Source of the DNA: Strongylocentrotus purpuratus
Taxonomy: Eukaryota > Echinodermata > Echinoidea > Camarodonta > Strongylocentrotidae
Direction of reading: 5' to 3'
NCBI RefSeq assembly: GCF_000002235.5
Contig: NW_022145609.1
Span: forward strand, 26,921,493 to 26,985,492
Length of the DNA: 64,000 nucleotides
Position numbers and translations under genes: made by a program. This document shows positions 14,601-24,550 of the stretch, piece after piece; positions within the stretch are counted from its first letter, which is position 1; each line of letters begins with the position of its first letter. The notes under the pieces are model-generated. The model ran no database searches. It was not told the origin of the DNA and saw nothing but the letters and a program-made list of their open reading frames with translations.

Positions 14601-17600
14601 ATAAATTTACCAAATATATGAATTAGTAGGCGGTTTCCCGGCAAATTTTTTATCATCATGTATTAGTCAAAACATATTCTTTCACATGATTGGTAATGAG
14701 AGCTTCCATTTCATTTTTTGAAATTGGGGCGTTACCAATACTGGTCTTTACCTTTAAAGCTCACAACTTGGAGAGGTAAATTTCCCATTCTCTTTTATAT
14801 GATGTGACTAACTGACTTGAGGATATGAAAATAGTTTTAATATCACAATGCCAATACCACGACATCTAACATCTTGTTATGTAATGTAGTGGTGATTATT
14901 TTACCTGACTGCTAAGAAAGTATAAATGCTTGTCAGTAAGCAACCAGAGGACCGACGGCTTAAGGTCGTCTCAGAGAGACCTGGTAATGAGGACTAATAC
15001 CTTACCAAAGGGCACTAGCGCATCGCCTTGGTTTCAAACCTGGGTCACCGGATTACGAGACCTCTACTCTACCGACTGAGCTATCGGGCCTCCTCGTAAA
15101 TGATCACTGGTCGGTTTGAGAGCTTTGAACTTACTTTTTGACATCGTCCTCCAGCAACGTCTGTGCCTTGGCTGATCCCAGCTGCGCTCGAGCCAGGAAC
15201 TGAATCAGCTTCTCATAGTTCACCTGGTCGGGGTTGGAACCCTTGGCAAAGTTGGAGAAGAGCAACCTCAAGGTTGAAATCGGAATGGGCACCTTGTGCT
15301 TGTGGGCGATCATGTTCATCTGGGGCTGGCTGACGAAGCCTAGCAATCCGTGATCAAACTCGGCAAGCTCCGTGTACATCTCCTTGAAGTGGAGAGGGTC
15401 GTACCCAATCAGGTGCTCCGAGACCTGATCCGTCAGAGAACGTTTGTTGTTGATAGGGGACAGGGCGGATGAGGAACCGATGTGAACTGGGAAGGGCTTC
15501 TGGAGGATGTCCTTGATGTTGGGAAGGTCTTCCTGGGCCATGTCTTCTGACCAGACGTCATCATCGTCACCGTGGTCATGGCTGTGGTCCGAGGCATGGA
15601 TTGGAGGAAGGGCTCTAGATCCAACAATAAACAAAAGAAGCATTGAAGTGACAGCTTCTTTTGAGATCTATTATCATACTCTGTTCAACAAAACACCTTG
15701 GTCCAGAAACATCACTAATCATATGAAGTTATCTTTGGTAGATATAAACATATTTCAAAAGAGAATCATCAAAAATATATCCAGTTCTCAAGAAAAAACA
15801 GAAAAGAACAAAAAAATAACTCAAAAACCTTCAATTGATAAACGTCCCAATATGAAATAAATCAGAGTTATGATATATTTCAATCTTTAATTTTTGTTTC
15901 ATTCCTTTTTGTTAAAGGTATTACAAAGTTTTGGTATGGGGTCATGAATTTGGTTAAAATTAACATATTGGAAGCATATGCGTTCCTACAATATTCACTG
16001 ATCGTTGTCGCGGTTGAAATCGAGTCTAAAGTTATAAAATTATAAATAATAAACTCTTTATGTTGTATAGCTCCCTCTCAAGGTCAAGATATTAATTTAG
16101 CTATGAAACAATGTTTTTTGACTAAAATCGACCGAATAGCTATTCCCGTTTGGAAATTATATATCACAACTACATATTCTGAGATTTTCATGGTCGCAGC
16201 TACCATTGTACGGCCATAGGCGCTATTTGAAATTTATCAAAATTTACCGGGAGCACCGGTAAATTTTTATATTCAATTTTTCTCGAAAACAGAAGTGTGT
16301 TAGGTGCTAATTTTGTTAGTGCTTATAATACATCCACAGGGGCATCCAAATATATAAAAATTGTAAAGATTCACTATCCACCCAATTTTCAAAATTTCCT
16401 GAAACTTTGTATTACCTTTAAGAAAGGATCCTAAATATACCAACCTTTGGGCTCCAGGCCTGCCATCATAATGATTCCCTTTGCCATGGATGTGTGAGTT
16501 GCTAGAGTCTCTGGGTGCCGTCTGGGAGTAGATATTGCGGTAGTTACCAGGCAACTATGTTCAAACAGACATAAGTATTTCAATTGATTACATTTTGAAG
16601 ACATATCTTAGGTAAAAGGGAGATATACATGTAGCTTTAACTATGAACCAATAATATTCAATAGTTAATTTAATCCTTTATTATTACAGTAAATAAATTA
16701 ATGGTTTGTTGATGGTTGTAAATATATGTAGTTTTTAAATTTTAGTCTGATGAAGTGCACTTTAAGTAAGAAAAATTGCATAAACCACCTTCTCAAGGAA
16801 TAACAAATGTTTTAAATGCAAATTTATGGTGTCAGGATGGCATCAACTAACAAACTCTAAAGTTTGTTGCCCCAAAAGAGAAAAAAGATTTTGTCTGCCT
16901 CACCATCAAAATAAACATTTTTTTTTCTTCAAATAAATAAAAAGAGAACAAAAGCATCTTAGTTTGTTTGTTTGCTTAATAATGCAAATTTATGGTGTCA
17001 GGGCATCAACTAACAAACTCTAAAGTTTCTTGTCCCAATAGAGAAAAAAGATTTTGTCTGCCTCACAAAATAAACGATTTTGTTTTAAATTAAAAAACAA
17101 AACAAAAGCATCTTAGGTTTGTTGGTCTACTTACAGGATTTGGGTTGTTATTGTAGTTGCCATGGTTGCTCTCATTCACAGGAGGCTGGTACTGCATAGG
17201 AGGGGTGCCATGGGGCCCTGTATGCAGAGACCCGGAGGAGACCCGGCTACCAACACTGTCAAGGGGTCAAGGTTCATAGGGATATTATCTTCTTATCTTA
17301 ACATAATGGAAGCATTTCTCAATGGGAATACATAGGACTAAAAACTAACTTATCTGTCCAAGGTCATTTTAAAATAATTGTTAAATATTGAACGAACGAA
17401 CAAAGCAAAGAAAAACACAAGAGTTAATAATCACGTTTTAATTTCCTTAATGCGCCTTAAAAGTTCATAGGGTTTTGACCACTGGATACCGGTACTTGAT
17501 TTCACTTTTTTTTTTGTCCTTTCCTTTTCCTAACAAATTTGACATTTGTTGTTGTTATTATGTGTGTTTTTTTATCCTTCAACTGAGAAACTTCTAAGTT

Positions 17601-17818
17601 TAATTAATGCTATCAATTTATTTTTCATAACAGATAAATAAAACAGTGTTCATTTCAAGTATATACAGAGAAAGTTCTGTAAATGTTTACCTTGCAGGTG
17701 GAGACTTTACAGCTATTTCTACCGTTTTCCCACCAATGATTCTCGTCTTGACCGTTGGTTGGATGTCCGTCCCAAACGGAGCATTCCGTGCGTTGGACGC
17801 ATTAGATCGTCTGCTCAT
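8490..17818 (-). CDS. C1orf87: C1orf87 (CREF) ortholog, EF-hand protein, complete 11-coding-exon gene
   Basis: Coding exons, in transcript order: 17818-17691, 17255-17135, 16554-16445, 15614-15135, 14056-13907, 13434-13399, 12621-12456, 11816-11722, 10835-10484, 9788-9452, 8659-8490. All junctions are GT-AG with matching phases. The total is 2145 nt, giving 714 residues plus TGA. From memory of the human protein, four segments match: the start (VKTRIIGGKTVEIAV against MVKIIGSKHFQYLV), the NYEKLIQFL block, the WVAFLEIL block, and the C-terminus (LYSTDTSKTG, NNYNLIYQLGIS). The human protein is called carcinoma-related EF-hand. Here DTSKTGCLEREE (about residues 654-665) is a canonical 12-residue EF loop, DRQEQGTFSRRD is a good one, and two others are degenerate. 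The middle is Ser/Pro/Arg-rich and probably disordered, with a charged Glu/Lys/Arg stretch in exon 5. No signal peptide or membrane segment is seen. Cellular role is unknown; calcium binding is inferred. At 714 residues it is longer than the human protein (about 546). Confidence 0.93.
8688..8828. mobile_element. Small inverted-repeat element (MITE), diverged copy
   Basis: It shares 'gttataagctactgaaatccttgcttctgattggt' (split across both copies) with the better-kept copy at 12895-13036. It has GGGTGTTTCACAAAA at one end and a decayed mate at the other. It lies in the last intron of the C1orf87-like gene. Confidence 0.7.
9452..9788 (-). CDS. C1orf87: C1orf87-like coding exon 10
   Basis: It encodes an acidic, Thr/Ser/Pro-rich linker (RIDPLTQAQEPDNDVTS to SPPSTPSPKQEG), a basic stretch (HQRRRRGHRP), then EEWFKGFVHLAKGLYSTDTSKT, the first helix and loop of the C-terminal EF-hand. 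Acceptor TACACAG, donor ACTG|GTAAGG. Confidence 0.9.
10126..10281. repeat. Two-copy tandem duplication, period 78 bp
   Basis: 'tttttgatggtcttt' followed by 'atatagtcacctatattta' appears at about 10126 and 10204 with very few differences. The duplication is recent and noncoding, inside intron 9 of the C1orf87-like gene. Confidence 0.85.
10484..10835 (-). CDS. C1orf87: C1orf87-like coding exon 9
   Basis: It begins WVAFLEILERVDSGD, the end of the second EF-like pair. It then runs into an Arg/Ser/Pro-rich tail (RRASEDPNLASIGNRNSFG to SPPWLRKPLA) of probable disorder. Acceptor ATCACAG, donor GCA|GTGAGT. Confidence 0.88.
11110..11440 (+). mobile_element. LINE ORF2 C-terminal fragment (CR1/L2/jockey-like)
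   Basis: Across shifted frames the plus strand reads as the familiar C-terminus of these LINEs: RIAFKICLLVYKALNGQVPN, a later block like SFGITYHST (the 'LWNSLP' region), and LKTHLFLQ near the end. It is broken by several frame changes and stops, so it is a dead fragment. It is antisense to the host gene. Confidence 0.6.
11722..11816 (-). CDS. C1orf87: C1orf87-like coding exon 8
   Basis: It encodes LDDLFLYYRIPVQGSLLNKM followed by IQRIDTGDGQL. The second part is a degenerate EF loop with Asp and Gly at positions 5 and 6. Acceptor TTTCAG, donor TTGAG|GTGAGG. Confidence 0.88.
12197..12433 (-). mobile_element. tRNA-derived SINE
   Basis: The minus-strand head (12433-12362) is tRNA-like. It opens GTGCCGTGGTCGAGTGGTTA, carries a perfect B box GGTTCGAGACC, and closes with GCGGCAC that can pair with the first seven bases. 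The T stem pairs poorly, so it is not a working tRNA. The body continues with a unique region containing GGGTACCCGGCAGG and ends AAGCGCTATATAAA. It sits in intron 7 of the C1orf87-like gene, same strand as the gene. Confidence 0.85.
12456..12621 (-). CDS. C1orf87: C1orf87-like coding exon 7, EF-hand loop
   Basis: It encodes KPLKTFSELEDAMLIRM through DRQEQGTFSRRD, which fits an EF-hand loop with D1, Q3, Q5, G6, F8 and D12. Acceptor TTCCAG, donor GAC|GTAAGT. Confidence 0.88.
12895..13036. mobile_element. MITE with GGGCGTTTCACAAA terminal inverted repeats
   Basis: The termini are GGGCGTTTCACAAAAC and its complement TTTGTGAAACGCCC. Inside, 'ttgtcatcagtgacaa' and 'gtcactgatttttgtc' extend the inverted symmetry. 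At 142 bp it has no coding capacity. A second, more diverged copy lies in the last intron at 8688-8828. Confidence 0.85.
13399..13434 (-). CDS. C1orf87: C1orf87-like coding exon 6, 36-nt small exon
   Basis: Twelve codons (EQEKWKPSFVTR across its junctions). Acceptor TATAG, donor ACAAG|GTTAGT. It enters and leaves in phase 2, so skipping keeps the frame. It is supported by exact phase fit between exons 5 and 7. Confidence 0.8.
13907..14056 (-). CDS. C1orf87: C1orf87-like coding exon 5, charged helix
   Basis: It encodes FVHETNGDGKTDHELERL followed by a run of Glu, Lys and Arg (EEKEEKERKEEERKL) likely to form a long charged helix or coiled coil. Acceptor ATTACAG, donor CGGAA|GTAAGT. Confidence 0.85.
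14206..14300 (+). mobile_element. 5' fragment of a TTAA-flanked MITE (CTATGTCC family)
   Basis: It starts TTAAAGGCACTATGTCC and matches the first ~90 bases of the element at 30212-30742, including 'gaaaaggttaaattccaac'. The rest is missing or too diverged to follow. Confidence 0.7.
14387..14753. mobile_element. TTAA-flanked MITE with AGGTAAAGACCAGTA termini
   Basis: Ends are AGGTAAAGACCAGTAATGG and the inverted TACTGGTCTTTACCT, bounded by TTAA on both sides (14383-14386 and 14754-14757). The element is 367 bp with no coding frame. TTAA duplication fits Kolobok- or piggyBac-like transposases; which one is inference. Confidence 0.88.
14925..15093 (-). mobile_element. tRNA-derived SINE (tRNA-Thr-like head)
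   Basis: The minus strand reads GGCCCGATAGCTCAGTCGG then a TAATCC region. TAGCTCAGTCGG is a good A box, and GGTTTGAAACC is a one-mismatch B box. The body carries a GAGACGACCTTAAGCCGTCG hairpin and a tail near 14930. It lies in intron 4 of the C1orf87-like gene. Confidence 0.75.
15135..15614 (-). CDS. C1orf87: C1orf87-like coding exon 4, first EF-hand-like region
   Basis: This 480-nt exon holds a His/Asp-rich start (HASDHSHDHGDDDD). It then encodes a conserved helical block containing LAEFDHGLLGFVSQ and NPDQVNYEKLIQFLARAQ. The EF-like loop keeps only the first Asp and the central Gly, so calcium binding here is doubtful. Acceptor TCTAG, donor AAAAA|GTAAGT. Confidence 0.92.
15916..16417. mobile_element. 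TTAA-flanked MITE with AGGTATTACAAAGTTT termini
   Basis: Inverted ends AGGTATTACAAAGTTTTGG and CTGAAACTTTGTATTACCT are bounded by TTAA at 15912-15915 and 16418-16421. The element is 502 bp with no recognisable frame. It sits in intron 3 of the C1orf87-like gene. Confidence 0.88.
16445..16554 (-). CDS. C1orf87: C1orf87-like coding exon 3
   Basis: Acceptor CATAG, donor CAAAG|GTTGGT. It encodes LPGNYRNIYSQT through RPGAQ. Phase 0 in, phase 2 out, which joins to RALPPIHASD in exon 4. Confidence 0.85.
16816..17125. repeat. Two-copy tandem duplication, period about 165 bp
   Basis: 'aatgcaaatttatggtgtca' occurs at about 16816 and 16981. Each time it is followed by 'catcaactaacaaactctaa' and 'aagattttgtctgcctcac'. 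It is noncoding, in intron 2 of the C1orf87-like gene. Confidence 0.85.
17135..17255 (-). CDS. C1orf87: C1orf87-like coding exon 2
   Basis: Acceptor TTGACAG, donor CCT|GTAAGT. It encodes a low-complexity Ser/Gly/Pro/Asn segment (SVGSRVSSGSL to NYNNNPNP). It enters in phase 2 and ends on a codon boundary. Confidence 0.85.
17691..17818 (-). CDS. C1orf87: C1orf87-like coding exon 1 (start codon)
   Basis: It starts MSRRSNASNARNAPFG. This Met is chosen because TVKTRIIGGK, about 22 residues in, aligns with the N-terminus of the human protein. An in-frame TAG lies upstream at the intron boundary. The donor is GCAAG|GTAAAC, phase 2. Confidence 0.85.
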
Positions 17819-17845
17819 GTTGGCCACTCTTGATCCATCCTGTGC
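17819..17845 (-). other. C1orf87: 5' UTR part of C1orf87-like coding exon 1
   Basis: Upstream of the start codon two acceptor-like sites (CACAG at 17840 and CCTAG at 17846) precede the short leader. The leader is therefore probably spliced from a noncoding exon further upstream. Which acceptor is used cannot be decided. Confidence 0.5.
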
Positions 17846-18164
17846 CTAGGTTTAAGTACATAGTAAATGGTGAGTATGAACAAGGCCATGGAACATGCAT
17901 TTATCCAACATAAGTTATTAAAGTTTGAAGAACATGTACTATAAAAGAAAGAATCATACCCTTTAACAGTGTGCAGTGTTTCAATTTGATTAGCGATTAT
18001 GTAAACATTAATAATAATGGTAGTGTCTATACTGCCGAGTAAAGACTAAAGATTAAAGTTTCTTAATGCTTGCTTTCTTAATCTTCTAACAACATGTGGA
18101 AACAGGATGGTTTCAGGCGGTTGTATGAATACCCCCATACGATGATGATTGATATTCAGGCACC

Positions 18165-18398
18165 TTGCTGTCACAGACTCACAAGTCAGTCATCACACTG
18201 AATCCTTAAACCCACATGTTTAACGTCTCCATGTAACGTCCTATCCGAGGGACAGAGTGTTTTCCTGCGTCTATTAACAAGAGGAGGGGCAAGTTAACAT
18301 ACAATGCAGGCTTCAGTCATCCGCCTGGGTGGGATTCAAACCCGGGATCTTTGGTTCGACGGGCAGACGCTTTATCGACTTGGCCAACTCGCCTCCTG
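18165..18398 (-). mobile_element. tRNA-derived SINE
   Basis: The minus strand starts GGAGGCGAGTTGGCCAAGTC, an A-box-like head, with GGGTTTGAATCCC as the B box about 45 bases on. The body runs through 'cactctgtccctcggatagg' and 'catggagacgttaaacatg'. It lies upstream of the C1orf87-like coding exons. Confidence 0.75.
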
Positions 18399-18986
18399 AC
18401 CGTTACTTTTTATTTTTATTATTTTAACTGCACATATCACTAAACAATGTGCATATCCGGTACTATTGACTGTGCGCATCAACCCACAGTGCGTTAATCT
18501 TCATTTCAGGAAGCCTGCACTTTTCAGGAAGAAGAAGAAGAATGTCATCAAATCAATCCAGGATGTGTACCTAAACTCAAGTCAAAGTCAAACTGTTGTG
18601 TAGAACGATATTGGTACGTAAATTCTCATGAATCATTCACAGGGTATATTGTCTATTTAATAAATTACACATACCCCCAGGTTTGATCGCGGAATAGTGT
18701 GTACTTTAATTGTCTTAAAAATCAAAACGACAAAAACATAGGGCTAACAAAATAAGGAGTCCCGACAGGCGCCGGCCGACACCCATCCAATCCCCAACGC
18801 AAGGCAAGGGCAAGGCCATGGCCAAGTTCAGCTAGCAGCATAGCAGCTGCAGAAAATAGTGTTTAGACAATATAACTGATATTGTATAAGACTTAGATGC
18901 AGTTTAAATGTCGCTTTACGGTATAAAGAGTTAAATTTTATGTCCACATTTATTTTCATTTCTTAGAATCACCAAAATAATGTTAC

Positions 18987-19200
18987 CTTTTGGCAAGGAA
19001 ATCGTGTCGTCAGCTGCAGTGTTGTTGTGCTACCTGGCTACGAAACGCTTACGGCTACAGACAAATCTCATGTATTGACCAACTCGGCTCAACGCATATG
19101 CAGCGAGTTAGCGAGAGAAGGGAACATGTTCCAGTCTTTAGTGAGGCAGTCCGCAGACGTAGAGGGCCGGCTATTGCAGATTATAAAGAGATATATTTAC
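18987..19200 (-). other. Candidate 5' noncoding first exon of the C1orf87-like gene
   Basis: On the minus strand a CG-richer stretch ends at a good donor, CAAAAG|GTAACA, at 18986. The surrounding DNA is AT-rich repeats. The stretch carries only a short upstream frame. Its position, 1.2 kb above the start codon, suits a 5' UTR exon and promoter area. This is inference from base composition and one splice site. Confidence 0.3.
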
Positions 19201-19239
19201 TTTAATGGATGTGGGTATTATTATTATTAGTAGTATTAT

Positions 19240-19512
19240 TAATTCTCTCTCGTGTACAGGTGGACAAACCGGAACAGGTTGCATGCAGTGTGTGTTGTCG
19301 GCGTGAAGGGGGTATGATGAGATGGGTGGGCTAGGGGGGGGGGGGGGGGGTTAAGAGTTTGTGTGGTGTGAGTTGAGGGAACAGGTTGCATGCAGTGTGT
19401 GTTTGTGTTTGTATGTGTGTTTATGTGTGTGAAAGGTGGTGTGGGTGGGCTAGAGGGGGGGGGGGGGGGGGGGGGGTGTGAAAGTGTTGTGATAGGATGG
19501 TAATATGTAATT
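19240..19512. repeat. G-run and GT-rich low-complexity DNA
   Basis: Poly-G runs near 19336-19350 and 19456-19477 sit in a GT-rich setting. 'ggaacaggttgcatgcagtgtgtg' appears twice (about 19271 and 19378), showing a ~107-bp tandem duplication. Confidence 0.7.
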
Positions 19513-19941
19513 TTAAACCTTCCTCTACTGTTATTTTGATTATTCACTGTTACATGCAAGACTTTTTTTTTCCTTTTTTTTTTCTCTATGTTCATTGAAA
19601 TGTCTTGTATCAAAGATCTTGTTTTATATTGCTTATCTTGATAATTTCTTGTTATGTGAATTTCTTGTTATGTGAAAGTGTGAGGAAGGAAATAAAATAT
19701 CATTTAAAACAAAAAAAATCTACACTTTAAATCTTCCTCTACTGTTATTTTGATTATACACTGTTACATGCAAGAATTTTTTTTTTTTTTTTCTATGTTC
19801 ATTGATTGATGTAACTCATGAAGTGTCTTGTATCAAAGATCTTGTTTTATATTGCTTATTTTGATAATTTCTTGTTATGTTAATTTCTTGTTGTGTGAAA
19901 TTATGAGGAAGGAAATAAAATATCATTTAAAAAAAAAAAAA
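19513..19941 (+). repeat. Two tandem copies of a LINE-like 3' tail
   Basis: Copies at about 19513-19718 and 19722-19941 share 'cttcctctactgttattttg' and 'cttgtatcaaagatcttgtt'. They end 'gaggaaggaaataaaatatc' plus an A-rich tail. A third copy is at 29514-29736. The polyadenylation-signal-then-A-tail structure suggests non-LTR retrotransposon 3' ends. The family is not identified. Confidence 0.65.
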
Positions 19942-20649
19942 TATTTAAATCCTAGAGATATATTTAAATCAAAATGAACTCTTTAAATATATATATTATA
20001 TATATAACTCTATGATTTAAATAGGTGCTAGAAGCACTGATATGAAATGAAGAGTTCAGTGGCTAGATCTAACCAATATCATTACTCGGGGGTGGAGCCG
20101 GGGGGGGGGGGTGGGGGCCGGGGTAATAATATTTTTTCTTGATGTAATTAGCTAAAGGAAAGCTCAACAACTAAGCTGTATAATATTTTCACAAACTTAT
20201 GGATGTGGCGTGCATAATATATTCGTTTTATATCACATTGTTCGTTTTTTTTAAAAATAACTTCAGCATATGATCATGTATAATCCCCGAGCCTAAAAGA
20301 AACCATTAATTAATTAATTAATTAATTTTACAAAAAGTACTTTGGTCGGACATCGGTAGATTCGGATTCATAGTAGGAAAAATATTTGGCTCCAGTTAAA
20401 AAGAAACTTATGTCAACCATTTTCAACAAAACAAGAATGCCAATAGGAAAGGTCGAGACGATATAGGGAAATAGCAAGAGAAGGCTAATTAACGTACAAA
20501 AGATTGATGGTACATTGGTACCTGATCTATATTATAACAAAAATTGTTACCTGAGCACTGCAAATACATGTACAACAATGATGAAATATAAAAAGACAAT
20601 TTTATTCATAATCAATTAGTCCCATAGGTTCCATTTATTTTTAAAGAGA

Positions 20650-20688
<39 letters not shown>

Positions 20689-20863
20689 CCCTAATGCTAA
20701 AGGGAAGGAAACAAAATAATTTAGACCAAAATGAAAAAGGAATTTGTTATAGCTGCTTCTCTTTCCATTCTCCTTCTCCTTTTATTTAGTTCTTCTTAAA
20801 TCTAAATTGTTTGGTAAAATTTGTCCTCTTTGCATGGCCTTTGCTTTCCCTATCTCACCACGT

Positions 20864-20919
<56 letters not shown>

Positions 20920-21531
20920 CTCCCTCCATATCTCTTCTCTCGACCCTTTCCTCAATATAGGCCTATTTTGGTTCTATAGGACAATTACCCCCCTATATAG
21001 GCAATCACCCAAGGCAAATTACCCCCTTGGACAATTACCCCCCCCCCCCCCCCCCCCCACCCGAGGAAAATTTTCCTCGAGAAAAAAAATTCTGCTTTTA
21101 ATTTTATCAAAACCAACTTATTACCCGGGTGGACTTCCCTTTCAATGAACTGAGGGGGGGGGGTGTGTATTTGTCCTCGGGGCTCGATGTCCTTGGTTAT
21201 CCAGGGGGGGGGGGGGTATCACATTTGTCCTAGGGGGTAATTTTTTAAGGGGGGGGGGGTAATTTTTCAGGGGGTGATTGTCCTGATACGGCCTATTTTG
21301 ATAATCTTTCTCTTCAGCCATTTATTGCGAAAGAAAGAATATAAAAATGAGACTTCCATGCATTCTACCTGAAAATAATTTAGCCGTTATACAATAGCCA
21401 GGTCTAATTAAAGCATGAGACAGTGCTCTTTTTATTTATCATAGTTTTAGCATGAAACTGAAATGAAGGAAGAACTTAGGAAGAACTGAAATGAAGACAA
21501 TGCAAGCGACTCGGCTATCAACCTGTTTAAT

Positions 21532-21565
<34 letters not shown>

Positions 21566-21608
21566 CGGGGGAGGGGTCTCCATGCCCCTCCCACACTGAA
21601 TGAAAAGA

Positions 21609-21641
<33 letters not shown>

Positions 21642-22440
21642 GCTTCAAAAGTGAGGCCCTTTGATGAATTGTACAGACCCATTTTATTTGGGAGGTCACG
21701 TAGCGCACGAGTGAGAAAATTCAAATTCAACGTCCCCCCCCCCCTTCCAAGACAAAAATTGCTACAATGAAAAGAAATGGAATACGAAAGAAAGAACGAA
21801 AAGAATGAAAAAGAGGAAAGAGAGAGAAAACTATAATTACCATATGATTGTATATTTTCTACTAATTAGATCTGCTATTTCCGTTCGTATTAATTCCATA
21901 GATTTCCGTATAATTATAATCAAAAAATATATTACAAAATCCTACAAAATTTGAATTTTATGTTGGTCATAGATTCAAATTTTAGCAATTTTCTTTCTGT
22001 TTTCATGGTGTTGTATAACATTTGTTCGTGATAAAAGCTTCCGAAATAAAATTGTCTGCTAATTAAGAGGCAAAAAGAATGGTAGGCCTACCCCAAAGCT
22101 CTTCACACACTCACATTATGATTTTATTAATGCATTATGGCACTCGGATGATAAGGTTGAGGTGCTACACTTTTTGTCTAATTAAGTATGGCATTTTTAT
22201 TACAGAAACCGCCAGAAGCATTATTTAAGGCATTGCATCATTGCAGTCTCATGACAAAAGTAGTGCAAAAATACATTTATTCATTTTTTTCATGGGTTCA
22301 CTGACTTTAAAGGTCTTGCGTCGACTCACCGCAAACTTTGAAGTTCATCTACAGATGGTTGCTAGATGATGATTTTAAAGGTAAAAAGTTGAGTTGTGGT
22401 TTGGCGATTACATTATTACTTTGATTATGTAGTACAAAGT
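19942..22440. repeat. Low-complexity intergenic DNA
   Basis: No gene is seen. Contents: TA runs near 19987, 20649-20687 and 21612-21641; a CT microsatellite near 20869-20925; a 23-base C run near 21036; repeated G-run lines at 21154-21260; and a poly-G run of roughly 30 bases at 21533-21565. Short Pro- or Gly-rich frames here are products of these runs. Confidence 0.8.
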
Positions 22441-24400
22441 CAGGGGCGGATCTAGCTTTTTGTTAAGGGGTGGGGGTTCCAGGGGGATCCAAGGGGGCCC
22501 GGGCCCCCGGGCCCCTTCCCCTGGGAAAAAAAACAGTCAAAAACACGTTGATTTTACCTTATATTTTACCGTATATGGGCTAGACATACATGTGGCCTGA
22601 AAGTTTGGTCCAAACTAGTCAGCTTTTTCTCACCATATGTCAAACATGATGGCACGTTGAAGACCCATCCTTTTCAGGGGACAATTCTACTAGCACGAGA
22701 AGGTCTTTTTGTTCAAACAGAGATGCAAAGAATGATGAAGAGCACAAAATTATTGTTTTATCTTCATCAGAACTCGATCCTCTCTTAAATCTATCTCTCT
22801 GTGTTTAATACCGACCATAATTCCCACTCAACCATGTCGTGTGTGGAAGCTTTCTTTTCTTCAGCTTTGTCGGTTTTTATTTCAAAAGTAAAAATATTGA
22901 GGGAAGAGAGAGAGGAAAAAATAATTCTACTGTGGGTGTGAGAAGGTAATGAAAAATATTGATTTTAATCAGTGGAGAGGAGAGAGAAAGGGGTGGGAAA
23001 AGTCACTCAACCAATTTTGGGGAAAAATTGATCTGTTTGATTTGCAAAACTCACAGGGATGTAGATAAATAATTATATTGATCAGGTTTTTATAAGAATA
23101 AAAGAAGGATTTATCCAAAAATGAATTTGTGAGAAGGACATGCATTTACATTGAGTTTTTGATCAATGATTAGGCAGTATTCATTAGTAAACGAAAAGAA
23201 AAAAGGAAAAAAGGAAAACAAAAGAAACGGTGGTGGAAGAGATTGGAGAGAGAGAGAGAGAGGGTAAGAGCCTTAAAGAGGAGGGTGGGAGTAAAAGAGA
23301 GGGGGGGGTGGGGACTGAATTCAGACAAGGATTTAGTGTCGAGAATGGTACAACGAATTGTCTTCTTAATTTCTCTATTAGTTTAATGAAACGTGAAAAC
23401 GTCTAATCTTCCGCGCTTCGCGCGGGAGGGGGAAAACTTTCATACAAGGATTAAGAGTCGAGAACGGAACAACGAATTGTCTTCTTAAAATCTCTATTAT
23501 TTTATGAAACGTGCTCCCTGCACCCACCCCCTAAATAAAGCGCGCTTCGTGCGCTCTGTAAATAATTCGCACGTTTCGCGTGCTCACTAAAAATCCTAGC
23601 TACGCGCTTGCAATAATACTTTTCTTTTCAAAGAAAATAGAGGTTTGAAATTCGCAATCCCGAGAGTTTTGGGGCACTGGCGCTGCACTCTTTCCAATCA
23701 CGCCCCACCGATTGATTGCTCCACAAGGTTGCACATTCAAACAGGCGCGTACGCAGGGGGGGGGGGGGGGGGATTGAACCCCCCTTCAAAAAATTATGCC
23801 AATGGCTGACCTAAAAAAGGTGACCTTTACCCCCCCCCCCCCCCAACGGAGCAAAATGTCAAACTTTCAAATTTCGAGACCCCCCCAAAAAAACAAAACA
23901 AAAAAAATGTGTCCTCTTACCCCCCACCCGGCCCCCCCCCCCCCACTCAGTGTTATTTAGGGTACGCATATGCGTGTTCCCTCTTTTTGAAAACACCCCC
24001 TAAGTCCGGTGTGTAAAGTCTTGTTTGTGTATGTACGAGTCGGACTTTGGTGCGTGAAAAGTACCTCTTTACGGGACATTTTGGTAACACGCATGCGGTC
24101 ATTCCGACCCCGGAATGGGGCCGGGCTTCACCCCCTCCCCCATCCCCCGCTTATTCAGTGGTTGGCTGAGTCGTTGCGATTTTTTGGGGACCAAAAAAGA
24201 AGAAAAAAAGTGTCCTCTTACCCCCCCCCCCCCCCCCCCCCCCCCCGCTCATTCAGCGGCTGGCTGAGTCGTTGCGAAATTTTCGGCCCGATTTAAAAAT
24301 GTTAAACCCCCCCCTCCACCCCCCCCCCCCCCCCCTTGAAAAAAATCCTTCGTACGCTAGTGTCCGTAATACACGATCGAGTTCAGGAACTATATCATCT
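22441..24400. repeat. Dispersed repeat fragments and C/G-run clusters
   Basis: At 22441 CAGGGGCGGATCTAGC starts a fragment of the same inverted-repeat family as 36374-36823. At 23385-23600 there are two copies of the 'CGCGCTTCGCGCG' minisatellite unit that is arrayed at 32886-33775. From about 23930 a C-run family with 'cactcagtgttatttagggt' and 'cggctggctgagtcgttgcga' recurs (also at 27.3, 31.9 and 37.1 kb). No coding gene is seen. Confidence 0.75.
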
Positions 24401-24550
24401 TATCCAGACATTGGTCAAACAGTCATTGTGATTCATCACCGTCTTTAACAAATCAAAGCAATACCATCAGTACTAGTTTGACGCCGCGAGAGGAATAATA
24501 GTATTCTTCGATTGAGATTTTTTATCATTGTTGGTAAACTTGGCTCCAAG

